The notes beneath the pieces were generated by a model. The model ran no database searches, was not told the DNA's origin, and worked only from the letters and a program-made list of their open reading frames with translations. From Allium sativum (lineage: Eukaryota > Streptophyta > Magnoliopsida > Asparagales > Amaryllidaceae): a stretch of 64,000 bases of DNA. The DNA lies in contig CM060926.1 in assembly GCA_030737875.1 (NCBI GenBank), positions 318,592,922-318,656,921 of the forward strand, written 5' to 3'. The number at the start of each line of letters is the position of its first letter. Within the stretch, counting starts at the first letter, position 1. This document shows, piece after piece, positions 35,851 to 46,314 of the stretch. The translations under genes were made by a program, and so were the position numbers.

Positions 35851-37879
35851 ATGGTAACAAGACAAGATTTGTAGGGGTTAAGTAACTAAGTAAACACTTT
35901 GCCAAATTAACATGTTAACTAGACTAGAAGGTGGGGTTAAGTAAAGTTAATACACTTAGCCAAATTAACATGTTAATTAGACTAGAGGTTGGGGTTAAGT
36001 AAAATTTAATACACTTAGCCAATTTGATATGTTAGATGGGCTAGACCGTAGGGTTAAGTAAACTTGAACACTTAACCATCAGGTTGTGATGAAGGAATAG
36101 GGTTAAGTCTAAAACATGAAGGGATAATACTTAACCATTAATAACATGTCAGTTAAAACAGATGGGCAAGGTTAAGTTAAAAAGGAACACTTAACAAATA
36201 CAGGATGAATGGGTAGGGTTAAGTAATAAGAAATACTTAACCAATATAACTTGGTTTGTGGTAGGGTTAAGTCAACATGAATTATTGATAACACTTAACC
36301 AGTTTAACAGGATAAATGAAGAGGGTTAAGTTAGCTTGAATTGACTAATGACACTTAACCAATCCAAATTGACGGGAAAGATAACTAAGTAGTAAACCTT
36401 AGCTAAAAGGAGCTAAGTAGTAAACCTTAGTTAAGAAAACAACGATTCTGGAAACTAAGTGGTAGACCTTAGTTTGTAAAACTAAGTAGTAATTCTTAGT
36501 ATAACACACGAAGGAGCGAATGTCCGTCTGAGTAAAAAGAAGGCTCCAACGAATGGGGTTACGAAGCCCGAGGCTTCGAGGGGACGTGAGGGTACTCTTG
36601 GTATCCCTCTATGAGGCTGCAGATGATCCTCCTGGGCTCACAGAGGTTAAGGTCTGCGTGAGAAGAACCAGGGGTATGCCTTGGTTGCAATATATGGCAA
36701 CCTAAAGACTAGGATGGACCAGCGTGATTCGGTGAGAAAACGGTAGCCCTGTGATAGCAACTCGTCGTCTACCATCCATCTTGAGTCAGTCGAGATACGT
36801 GAAGCGGAAAGGCGGAGAACTCCAAAAGACCATATACTTGTTATCTTGTTATGGGTGAGGATGGCCATAGGTTAGTGGGGGCATAGGGGGCCTGCGTATA
36901 GTTCTCATTTTTCAAGGTGTGCCTTTCATTAGTTGAGGGAGGGGTCGAGTGGGACCATAGCCACTGGAATAAAAACAGACCTTAGCATCTGCATCGGCAG
37001 ATATCTGAAAGCTTCGACCGACTTCTGTGTTTCTTGATTTGCCCTGCCACAGGACTCGGGCCGCACATTACAGGACATGTGCATCTAGACAAGCGATAAC
37101 GATTCGTGATACATGCGTGGGGAAATATAGGAACATATACCACTCTAGGTAGTGTGTCCTAGACTTGGGGGGATCGTTCGACAGGTAGCATAATCCCTAG
37201 TTGGACTAGGTGGCATAAACCCTGAATCCGAGAAGCGTTCAGCAGATAGCATAAACTTGAGTTGAATCTAGAAAGCACTTGATAGAAAACCCTAGATTAG
37301 ATCTAGGTAATAAATAATAAATGTATGCCTGAAGGCAATGGAAACTACAGGGATTGGGATCATGTTATCATTACTAGTTGGGACACTAGTTAGGCGGTGC
37401 AGAGATATAGATACCAGTATAACAAGGAAATAGCGAAGCGGCGAAAGTATTAGAGCATATCTAGTTTATCTTATCTTAGCATATCTTGTGATTATCTTGT
37501 CTAATCTTGTTGACCCTATCATCATGGTGTTTTCTTGTATTCAGTTAATTCAGGTCATTTTGTTTTTCCATGTTCACATGCTAGAAGTTACTAAACTTAC
37601 TCAGGCTTTATGTCTGACTCTGTTTTTCTTTCGTCTTCTTTTCTTCCGTTCCCCCCCCCCCAGGTAGTAAAGAAGGGAATAGCATAGCTCAGGTTGAGTT
37701 GGATTGTCACTCTTTCCCAGCTTGAAGATTTGTCGAAGTTTTGCTTGGATTCTCTTTTCAGATGCTATGGCTGGCTCTTGCTACATTGGGGAATATAAAT
37801 GTTGTTTTATGCTTCTTTATTTTGTAAGACAGATGATACTCTGATATTATAAAGAAATCGTTGTACAAACTATTTTATC

Positions 37880-37885
37880 AATAAA
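37880..37885 (+). promoter_or_regulatory. Polyadenylation signal of the outer 5' LTR
   Basis: AATAAA, 130 bp before the LTR end; also in the 3' LTR at 55659-55664. Together with the TATA box it implies an R region of roughly 4 kb. Confidence 0.5.
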
Positions 37886-38017
37886 GCAAAGTTTTATTTT
37901 CCGCTGTTGTAATTTTTATATGTCTTGTAATTTATCTGCATCTTTTACCCTAAATGCTCCACAGAACTTAGTGCATTCCCTTTGTGAGTGACACTAGCGG
38001 ATGTGGGGTGTTACACG

Positions 38018-38029
38018 TGGTATCAGAGC
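38018..38029 (+). promoter_or_regulatory. Primer binding site (tRNA-iMet) of the outer element
   Basis: TGGTATCAGAGC, two bases after the LTR end. Confidence 0.92.
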
Positions 38030-38549
38030 TGAATTTTACCAGATCAGATAAAGGATTTGAAAAATTATTTTCAAAATGGTTTTAAAAGAAGCATTTTCAA
38101 GAGAAAAGATTTGTTTAAAGGCATATTCCCCAAAGCCATACACACTATCTTCTCTTCCTCTGTTTGAATTCTTGTCTCCTTCTTTCTTGAGTCTCTGGGG
38201 CTCCTGGCTTTCTAGGAGGTAACCTTATCGATGGGCGAAGTAGTGCCCGGCTTCCATCCATAACCGTAGTTGTTTCACCTACGGCCAGTTTTCTTTCAAG
38301 CTTATAGGGTTTTCTGTACGATGGAAGTAGCTTTCGAGAGATTTGTTAACATGACTACACACGGAAGAGGATGAGGAATTCATGGATGTAGATTTAGCTC
38401 ACAAAGGACGAAGGAATTATAAAACCTAAGACAAGAGGAAGTATCTTTACTATGGTGTAATACGGCATGTAATCAAGGGCAAAGGACAAGATTTTCAGAA
38501 GGGCAAGTACCTACTTTCGCCACCAAGCTTACCTAGGAGAAAGGTAGTA

Positions 38550-38730
38550 AAGTTATGTTGGAAGAGTCTAGTTTTGCTGTTCGTACTCCTTCCTTTGGTT
38601 TTAGCACTTCGCATTTGTTCATATCCACTTCCATAGTTGAGTCTCTACACCATAGTACTTGTATAGTAGAAAGATCCCACTAGAGTCTCAAATCCAATTG
38701 GTGGTCCGACCAGTTTATTTTTGGTTAGTA
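38550..38730 (+). pseudogene. Worn protease-region remnant in the outer element
   Basis: Frame reading VRTPSFGFSTSHLFISTSIV then ESLHHST aligns with the [20 protein letters not shown] then SLHLDTS of the nested chromovirus. The catalytic DSG is lost and stop codons lie on both sides. Confidence 0.65.
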
Positions 38731-39049
38731 GGGATTTGAGAATAGCTATCGAGTTTGCTTATATCATCTCACGTAGATCGTCTAAATTCGGAGGAGATAT
38801 TCCTTGGGTGCTTGTCTGATATTGGTTTAGGCCTTTGGAGCTTGTACTTGAGGAATTTCGAGTTCGACTAGGATGGTTTGCATGAGAGATGAATAGTTGT
38901 GGCAGGCACTCTAAAAGCACGTAGAGACCTTTCGACCCTTATATTTATGGCATGATGGATAAGCTAAGAGGAGAGACCTCTAATCATTCTAGTATATACA
39001 CTCAGTATCATGGTTGACATTTGTTTGTTTTGGAAAGGGAGGTCTGAAA

Positions 39050-39140
39050 CTTCACAATCGTGAAGTTAAATTAGTTAAGATACAGTGGAGTAAAGCTCAA
39101 GAAGGCTAGATACTAGCATCATACCCTTTTTCCTTAAGGG
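39050..39140 (+). pseudogene. Worn chromodomain remnant in the outer element
   Basis: Reads LKLHNREVKLVKIQWS, the counterpart of [16 protein letters not shown] at the C-terminus of the nested chromovirus polyprotein. A stop follows, then ASYPFF like SLYPFLF. Integrase, RNase H and reverse transcriptase sequence between the two remnants is missing. Confidence 0.7.
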
Positions 39141-39720
39141 TGCATCCTTGATTTCTTTTTTAGGAACTTTACGCATAATTGTTTCTCTCTTTCCAAAGTA
39201 TATCCTTTAGGTCGTATCTTCGATCCTTAGGTAGAAGCCAATGGATGTAAACATGTATTTGAAACATGTTATGGTTGATGGTTGTAAGTGGTTTCTAATG
39301 GTTGCTCGTGGATGCATATGAATACGTATTAGGCACTAGATCAGTTCGGACGCTTTCATATTGCATTTACAGAAATGTATTTGTTTGTAAGTTGAACTTG
39401 ATATGTTATCATATGGATGTTGCATATGGATGAATGGCTGTGCACGCAGGTAGTATTTACATAACTAGGGATGCTTGCATACATGATTGGACGCATGGCA
39501 CTGACATGATTCGCATTAAGGAGGTCAACTGAATCAGTAGACCGCCTGATTTTCCATTAGATAAAGACATATACACACACTATGCATATGAACATGAAAG
39601 CATTAGAAATCTTTTAAGGACAATGATTGTCTGTGATTGAATGGTTGAGTAGATGGGTGATTGGATGGTAGGACACATTCTTCCTAACTTGAAGATTTCG
39701 GGGACGAAATCCTTTTATGT

Positions 39721-39729
39721 GGGGGAGAA
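39721..39729 (+). promoter_or_regulatory. Polypurine tract of the outer element
   Basis: gggggagaa directly before the 3' LTR at 39730. Confidence 0.85.
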
Positions 39730-41008
39730 TGTAACACCCCGTAATTCTGTAACACTAAGATTCACAAATCAAGGCATAATAAAATTTTAAATTCAAAATC
39801 AAGGGAAACGGCTTAGGCCATTGCGTTCGTCTCGAAATTCTGCTTGAAAACGAGTCCGAGTTTGCAAGAATCGGAGTCGGTATGAGGGAGATATGACCCT
39901 CCGAAATTTCAGGAATTTTCAGAACAGAAAACAGCTCGAAATTCAAATTCGAAATTCGAATTCAAGCCCAGAAGTGGGCTGGGCGGGAAAATTCCCGCCC
40001 AGGCCCAGGTCGACTGGGGAGTCGACTGGGTAGTCGACCCCCCTTGACCAGGTCGACTGCCTAGTCGACCTGGGTGCAGAAACCCACTTTCGGGCCTGGG
40101 TGCATTCTGATGTACCTGGTCTCGTTTTCTGCCTAGATTCATCTGCCTAATCCTATATAAACAGCCCTAGTCTCCTTCTCTATTCACAATTCTTCTCTAT
40201 CCTTATGCTGCCTTTGAGAAAATGTATAAATAAATAAAAATAAGAAAATAATACGAAAATCCAAGACAAGGTTATGCTGCTCAAGTTTGACAAGAAGAGA
40301 TTCGAATCAAGATTAAAGCTTCAAGATAAGAATCAAAGGCAAACTCAAACGGTTTCGAGCAACGTCGCACGAATCATAGCAACGCCATCTTTCTATTCTA
40401 AAAACCGATCAATGTAAGTCGATTACTTTTTAGATTTGAACGTTTTCTCTATTCATGACATGAAATTAAAGGAATAAAAGAATATGCCAAATCTTTCTAT
40501 TCGAATCAGTGCTTATATCTTTGGACCTAATTAAGAACTGTTATGATTCGAGGACCAATAGAACTGTGACTATGAAACTATGGACCTTAAAACCATATGC
40601 CTCTATGACTATGAACACTACCTATGACTGTGACTCATGACTTTGAGAATTATTTCCATGACTATGAACACAAGCCTATGCCTTTGATTAGGAAACATAA
40701 ACTATTGCCTATGACATAAACACCTATGATTCATGACTAGGAAAGTGTTGCTTAAGTTTTATGACTGTGAAATTAGGTCTAAACCTGATTATCTATTTTG
40801 TCTATTCTTGATTTTCTTTGGTTTTAGATCTTGGGAATTTACCTATTAAATTAGGTTTACCCATGTTCTTGAACCTATACTATTCAACCCTTTTCATGTC
40901 GTAATATTATCATATCTATATGCCTGTGAATTGTCATCTTATGCCAGTTATTATGTCTATTCTTTCATGGCATCTTGGTTCATTCCCTTTTTTTCCCTTG
41001 AATCTAGA
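39730..41008 (+). repeat. Outer element 3' LTR, part 1
   Basis: Matches 33406-34690 of the 5' LTR with more substitutions and indels than the inner LTR pair; its GTCGAC array has one unit fewer. It is interrupted after ctaga (41004-41008) by the inner element. Confidence 0.92.
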
Positions 41009-41478
41009 TGTAACACCCCGAATTTCAATTAATACTAATGGTTAGAAATTAAAGTATAATTAATCTCAGATGTGAGAACCAGGGGAAACGGGCTGCGTCA
41101 TTACGTTCGTCTCGGAAAAATACGCGAAATAGAGTCCGAGTTTTCGAGAATCGGAGTCCGTATGGCCCGGTTATGGCCCAAAGAAGTTTCCAGAAAATTT
41201 AAATTTAAAAACAGATTTAAAATTCAGCTAAAACAAGTTTGGAGCCAAAAGAGGAAGGGGGGGAAAATTCCCGCCTAGCCCCGTGTCGACAGGCATGTCG
41301 ACAGGGGTGTCGACAGCCCTGTCGACAGGGGTGTCGACACAGGGTGTCGGCCCTGCTGGTCTGGGTGCACCAGGTTTGTTCTTGGTTCAGTCTTGGGCTA
41401 TGTTCTAGAGACTTCCTAAATCTAAGGGTCCTAATCTAATCTAGGGTTAATCTAAGGGCCTAAAACACTTTCTAATCC

Positions 41479-41486
41479 TATAAATA
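41479..41486 (+). promoter_or_regulatory. TATA box of the chromovirus LTR
   Basis: TATAAATA about 470 bp into the LTR, then a C-rich start region. The copy in the 3' LTR is at 49786-49793. Confidence 0.65.
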
Positions 41487-41927
41487 AGACCCCAACCCTA
41501 CCCTAATTCATTCATAATTAAACCTTGTAATTAAACTATGGCAAAATGCAACTTGATCATGGCCTCCACAAATCAATGAAGAGGGTTGCATGCTAATCAC
41601 TCTCTAATCAACCTCTAATCCCTTCTTAGCATCTTAATCTTCTTCATTTAGTGTGCAAAATTGCTAGTTGTGAGTTTCTATCACTTTGATGATCTTTTGG
41701 TAAACTAATTAGATGAGATGTGATGAGATTTATGGTTTTGTATGTGAGTTAATGAGCTTTGAATCATATGATATGATGTTAGCATTAATCTTATGTTTAT
41801 GCATGTTGAGTATGTAAGTTTATGCAAGTTTAATATGATGTATGTTATGTTTGCATGATGCTAAATATGCAAGTTGTGGGCTATGTAATCATATGCATGT
41901 TATGCAAGTTCATGGTGATATGCTATG

Positions 41928-42210
41928 CAAGTTACATGTATGTAAATATGCAAGTTACATGTATGTAAATATGCAAGTTACATGTTTGTTAATATGCAAG
42001 TTACATGTTTGTTAATATGCAAGTTACATGTATGTAAATATGCAAGTTACATGTTTGTTAATATGCAAGTTACATGTTTGTTAATATGCAAGTTACATGT
42101 AAGTAAATATGCAAGTTACATGTTTGTTAATATGCAAGTTACATGTTTGTTAATATGCAAGTTACATGTATGTAAATATGCAAGTTATATGTTTGTTAAT
42201 ATGCAAGTTC
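41928..42210. repeat. 23-bp tandem array in the chromovirus LTR
   Basis: About 12 units of atatgcaagttacatgt plus a variable tail (ttgtta or atgtaa). Repeats of 23 bp read through all three frames, which produces a long but meaningless open frame. The identical array in the 3' LTR is at 50235-50517. Confidence 0.95.
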
Positions 42211-42713
42211 ATGATGACACATTATGCAAGTCTATGAGTTAATATGCAAGTTTGTTATGCAAGTGAATATGTAAGTTATGTGACATATTATATGCAAGTT
42301 ATGTGACATGTTATGCAAGTGCATGTGCAAGTTATGTGTTTGTTAATATGCAAGATGGCACCTTTGAAACATGTTCATTCATATGCAAGTTGACACCTTT
42401 TATATGTGTTATATCATGAGAACGAAATTACGTGGGAACGATGGGGTAATTAAATGCATAGGTTAATAAGATTGTGTGAAATTAATATAATTATGCATAA
42501 CATAAAATAAATGAACATAGTATGGGAATTTGCCTATTTAGTTAGGTGTACCCATACTATGTGTTGGGAATTTACCTATTGAGTTAGGTCTACCCCATGG
42601 GAATTTACCTATTAAGTTAGGCCTACCCATGTTAAGAAAACTTGATTAATTAGGGATAAGTAATATAAAATTATGAGGGTGATTAATTAGGTGTAATTAA
42701 TTGACTAAGACAC

Positions 42714-42799
42714 GAGGTTGGACTCAGTTGTAGCGTAAAACTGCCCGGACCCAACCGGCTTAACCAGTTGCTACAAATGTTAGCCCAATGTGAGAGGTC
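42714..42799. repeat. Covarying hairpin motif, copy C1 (chromovirus LTR)
   Basis: Inner arms TTGTAGC (42728-42734) and GCTACAA (42770-42776); outer arms TTGGACT and AGCCCAA (one mismatch); apex CTGCCCGGACCCAACCGGC. The 3' LTR copy starts at 51021. Confidence 0.8.
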
Positions 42800-42837
42800 C
42801 TAGGCACAAACTAAATACGTGATTAATGTAAAGACAC

Positions 42838-42923
42838 GAGGTTAGACTCGGTTATGACATAAGGCTGCCCGGACCCAACCGGCTTAACCAGCGGTCATAA
42901 AAGACAGTCTAATGTGAGAGGTC
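42838..42923. repeat. Covarying hairpin motif, copy C2 (chromovirus LTR)
   Basis: Outer arms TTAGACT (42842-42848) and AGTCTAA (42906-42912); inner arms TTATGAC (42852-42858) and GTCATAA (42894-42900). In the 3' LTR copy (51145-51230) the 5' arm is TTGGACT, which still pairs through a G-T wobble. Confidence 0.8.
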
Positions 42924-44164
42924 TTTACAAAGGTTACGTTCTTAATTAATTAATTAAGAAACACTTAACCACATTAGCATGTAGAGGGACATGAGGGGTT
43001 AAGTGGGTGCCTTGGGTGGCATGAGAAAATCTAGTGGTTGCCTTGGGTGGCAATAGAAAATACGATTAGAATACTTAACCAAAATGGAAACATGTAATTA
43101 AACATGATTAAAGGGTTAAGTAGGGTATACTAAAAAAAAGGGACAAGCTTAGGTGGGTAGCTTGTGGAGGCCCATTTCAACCAGTAACCCATACGTATCT
43201 TTGTGGGCTCGACCCATGTCGAGGACGGGACACGCATACTGGGCTTGACTGTAAGAGGCAAACGGGTTAGCGGTGGCAACGCAAGTCCAACGGGCTTCAT
43301 ATGCGTGAGTGGGCCCGGGCTGGTAGGTAAGCCGTTGTTGCATCGTGTAGATATAAGCCGTGCACCGTTAGTTTTATCAGGTTGCCACGTTGGGGAATGG
43401 TACACCCCACGGTGGGGCCAGCACGGGTATCTACGTTAGGGAGCCGATCGAATGGGGAGTAGTGTGTACACCTGGTGGATTGTAGGGCCCTGTGGCGCCT
43501 ACTTGGTCACCTAGGGGTACGCAAGTACTATTAGGTTAATTTTATAAGTCCTTGGGGGGGATCAACCTTTAAGTTAGGAACGACTGGTGTGGTGCAGTTT
43601 AGTAATTTACCTTAGGAAGGGTAGATGCGTCTTTATCCTTTATCTTAGTTTAGTTGACTGCTTAGGGTAGCTATTCATCCCTATATGTTACCGTATATCA
43701 GTTCATGTCTTCTCTGGTTACTTTAACGATTGTATTGTTAAAGTTATAGGACTCGCTCAGACTTATGTCTGACCCCGTTGTTTTTATCTTTTTCCCAACC
43801 CTCAGGTCCTGTGGTGGATCCTAGCAGTAGTGGAGCTTGATCGGATTGCTGTTCCAGTCTTTAGGAGCTTGGGTAGATGTAAAGCTCCAGTTATCCAGTT
43901 ATCTTTCCTTTTGTTTTGGCTATTGTATGAGAGTGGGATTATGTACTTCTTTATTTTGATGGATATTGTACTTGACTTTTATTGTGGGTTTATGATGTAA
44001 CCAGACATGTTTTACTTCCGCTGTTATGAGATGATGTTTTAAAATTTCAAGTACTATTTATATCTGTCTTGTTGTAATTTTTCTGTTCTATATTCACTAA
44101 ATACTCCACCGATGTTATGGCATTCCCATTGTGAGTGATCATAGCGGGAGTGGGGTGTTACACG

Positions 44165-44176
44165 TGGTATCAGAGC
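44165..44176 (+). promoter_or_regulatory. Primer binding site (tRNA-iMet) of the chromovirus
   Basis: TGGTATCAGAGC, two bases after the 5' LTR. Confidence 0.95.
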
Positions 44177-44367
44177 TTAAGGTTACCAGAACAGATATTT
44201 TTTTTTTAGAAAAACTATTTTCTAAGAGTATTTTCGAAGAAAGTATTTTTAAAAGCATGTCTTTTAAGAGAAAAAAAAAGTTTTTGGAAAAGAAAAGCAT
44301 AATCCCCAATAGCCATATCTTTATCTTTCGGAATCTCCTTTTTGAATCTTTCCTCTTTCGTTTCAGC

Positions 44368-46314
44368 ATGGCTGAAGATCTTAACATCCCGGAGGGTTTA
44401 GTTATACCACTATGGTATAGGAGGTTGCAAGAGGCTAGGGCCGCGGCTGCGGGTCCGGCCAATGCTACTACACCAGAGACAACTGCTCCTCCTCCTCAGC
44501 CTAGAGTGGATAATTTTGCTAAGGTTTGCAAGGAGTTCAAGGCTATAGGAGGAAAACCTTTTCTAGGTTCAGAGACTTTCGTAGAGGCTAGAGATTGGCT
44601 TAAGGAAGTGGAAGAGTTGCTAGATATCTTTGAAGTGGAAGAGGGAAAGAAAGTCAAGTTGGCGGCTTGGTTGATGAAGGGAGAGGCCTCATTCTGGTGG
44701 GAGGTCACTAATGGAGAACGCCCTGTTGACTCTTGGGCAGATTTTAAGCAAAGGTTTGGGGCTAAGTTTCTCTCAAGGGCGGAAGAGAATCTGTTTATGG
44801 AGAAGTTCTTGAATTTGAAGCAAGGGAATCTCACGGTGAAAGAATATGTCAACAAATTCAATCAATTAGCAAGGTTTGGCATAGAGTTGGTGAATACACC
44901 GGAGAAGAAGGCTTTGAGGTTCGTTAGAGGCTTGAACGAACCATTGCAAGGAATAGCTATGACTCACATTCCTATGGGGGCCACCTTTGAGAAGCTTGTC
45001 TACATGGCACTTATGCATGAGGATGATAAGAATTCTAAGGCACCAGAGAAAAAGGGGGATCAGAAGAAACCGCAACAACAACAACAAGGCAAGGGTGGAA
45101 AAGGCAATGGTGACAAGAAAAAGAAGAAGAAGTGCTTCAATTGTGGGACACCAGGTCACCTCAGTAAGGATTGTCGCAAAAAGAAGAAGACCGGTTGCTT
45201 TCATTGTGGTGAAGCAGGGCATCTTGTGAAAAACTGCCCAAAGAAGGGGCAGAAGACGGGGTCTACCTCAGGAGGTCAGGTGCAAGCTCTTATAGCACCA
45301 CCTCAGTCAGGGGGGCAAGTTCAGGTTCTCTCAGTTCCACCGATTCAGCAGAGAGGTAGAACTATTTCCGTTGAAAGTCTGGTTTTTCTGTTTGATCATC
45401 CAGTTCGTACTTTGTTTGACTCTGGCGCATCGCATTCTTTTATCTCATCATCGTTAGTTGAGTCACTGCACTTAGACACCAGTCTAGTTGATGATCCCTT
45501 GGTTGTTTCAAACCCAATTGGGGGCTCTATATATCTGTCTATGATATGTTTGGGTTTGAAGATTTCTATACTTAGCGTTGAGTTTAGATGTGATGCTTTT
45601 GTATTGGGCTTCACGGGCTATGGGTTGATTTTGGGCATGGACTGGTTATCCAGTAATGGTGCCGTTCTTGATTGTGAAAGGAGAGTTGTCAGGCTTATGA
45701 CCCGCTTGGGTAATACTCTTGAGATCTCTTGTAATCCCATGGAATCTGTTTTGCTAAGTTATCTTGAATCGCTCGATGCTTCGGTCGAGAGTTTGCGTTC
45801 TGTCAGAGTAGTCCGGGAATATCCGGATGTGTTTGAAGAAGTGAAGGATTTGCCTCCGAAGCGGGAGATAGATTTCCGAATTTATTTGGTGGATAATGCA
45901 AAACCAGTGTCTTTGCCAGTGCGCCACATGGCTCCTCGTGAGAGAAGAGAACTTCATAAGCAAGTAGGGGAGTTGCTTGAGAAGGGGTTCATAAGGCGAA
46001 GTATATCGGAGTGGGGAGCTCCAGTAGTGTTTGCCACGAAGGCAGATGGGTCCCTCAGACTTTGTGTGGATTATAGAGAACTTAATAAGCTCACGAAGAA
46101 GAATAGACACCCATTACCAAGAATAGATGATCTCTTTGATCAGTTGGTTGGCGCCTCAGTGTTTTCACAGATGGATTTAGCTACAGGGTTTCATCAGTTA
46201 AGAGTGGCGGAGGACAGTATAGAGAAGACTGCTTTCCGGACTCCGGATGGTTTTTATGAGTGGCTAGTGATGCCATTTGGGTTGACAAAACCCCTGCATA
46301 CTTTGTTGATTTAA
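44368..46314 (+). CDS. Chromovirus gag-pol, 5' part: Gag, protease and start of reverse transcriptase
   Basis: The open frame runs from 44131, but the Gag start is most likely ATG 44368 ([10 protein letters not shown]), because upstream codons lie in the LTR end and leader. Gag has a retrotransposon-gag capsid region ([16 protein letters not shown] to about 45000), a Lys/Gln-rich linker and two CCHC zinc knuckles, [14 protein letters not shown] (45133-45174) and [14 protein letters not shown] (45196-45237), which bind RNA. An aspartic protease follows with [10 protein letters not shown] (Asp at 45418). RT begins near 45890 and includes VDYRELN near 46066. The frame ends early because of a one-base deletion between MPFGLT and PAYF near 46285-46295; the rest of Pol lies in the next frame. 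This is a single Gag-Pol polyprotein in intact relatives. Confidence 0.93.
   Translation: MAEDLNIPEGLVIPLWYRRLQEARAAAAGPANATTPETTAPPPQPRVDNFAKVCKEFKAIGGKPFLGSETFVEARDWLKEVEELLDIFEVEEGKKVKLAAWLMKGEASFWWEVTNGERPVDSWADFKQRFGAKFLSRAEENLFMEKFLNLKQGNLTVKEYVNKFNQLARFGIELVNTPEKKALRFVRGLNEPLQGIAMTHIPMGATFEKLVYMALMHEDDKNSKAPEKKGDQKKPQQQQQGKGGKGNGDKKKKKKCFNCGTPGHLSKDCRKKKKTGCFHCGEAGHLVKNCPKKGQKTGSTSGGQVQALIAPPQSGGQVQVLSVPPIQQRGRTISVESLVFLFDHPVRTLFDSGASHSFISSSLVESLHLDTSLVDDPLVVSNPIGGSIYLSMICLGLKISILSVEFRCDAFVLGFTGYGLILGMDWLSSNGAVLDCERRVVRLMTRLGNTLEISCNPMESVLLSYLESLDASVESLRSVRVVREYPDVFEEVKDLPPKREIDFRIYLVDNAKPVSLPVRHMAPRERRELHKQVGELLEKGFIRRSISEWGAPVVFATKADGSLRLCVDYRELNKLTKKNRHPLPRIDDLFDQLVGASVFSQMDLATGFHQLRVAEDSIEKTAFRTPDGFYEWLVMPFGLTKPLHTLLI

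Larger units (their letters stand above)
33406..38015 (+). repeat. Outer element 5' LTR
   Basis: TGTAACACCCCGTAATTC ... GGGGTGTTACA. Contains a six-copy GTCGAC array (33685-33756), TATA box at 33841, GGGAATTTACC hairpin (34518-34547), covarying motif copy B (35472-35559), GGTTAAGT/ACTTAACC inverted repeats (35590-36370) including three 55-bp tandem units, and AATAAA at 37880. Confidence 0.92.
41009..44162 (+). repeat. Chromovirus 5' LTR (3154 bp)
   Basis: TGTAACACCCCG ... GGGGTGTTACA. Contains a GTCGAC array (41285-41340), TATAAATA (41479-41486), a 23-bp tandem array (41928-42210), three GGGAATTTACC hairpins (42516-42631) and covarying motif copies C1 and C2 (42714-42923). Frames at 41982-42242, 43130-43405 and 43203-43439 lie in repeats and are not called as genes. 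Confidence 0.95.

Noticed and set aside
41982..42242. 86-codon frame MFVNMQVTCLL...
   Set aside because: Product of a 23-bp tandem repeat open in all three frames; no codon bias or domain.
43130..43439. Overlapping frames on both strands in the chromovirus LTR
   Set aside because: Lie in noncoding LTR; repeated at 51437-51746 only because the LTR is duplicated.
44131..44367. N-terminal extension of Gag
   Set aside because: Begins inside the 5' LTR end and crosses the priming site; the Gag start at 44368 fits the family.
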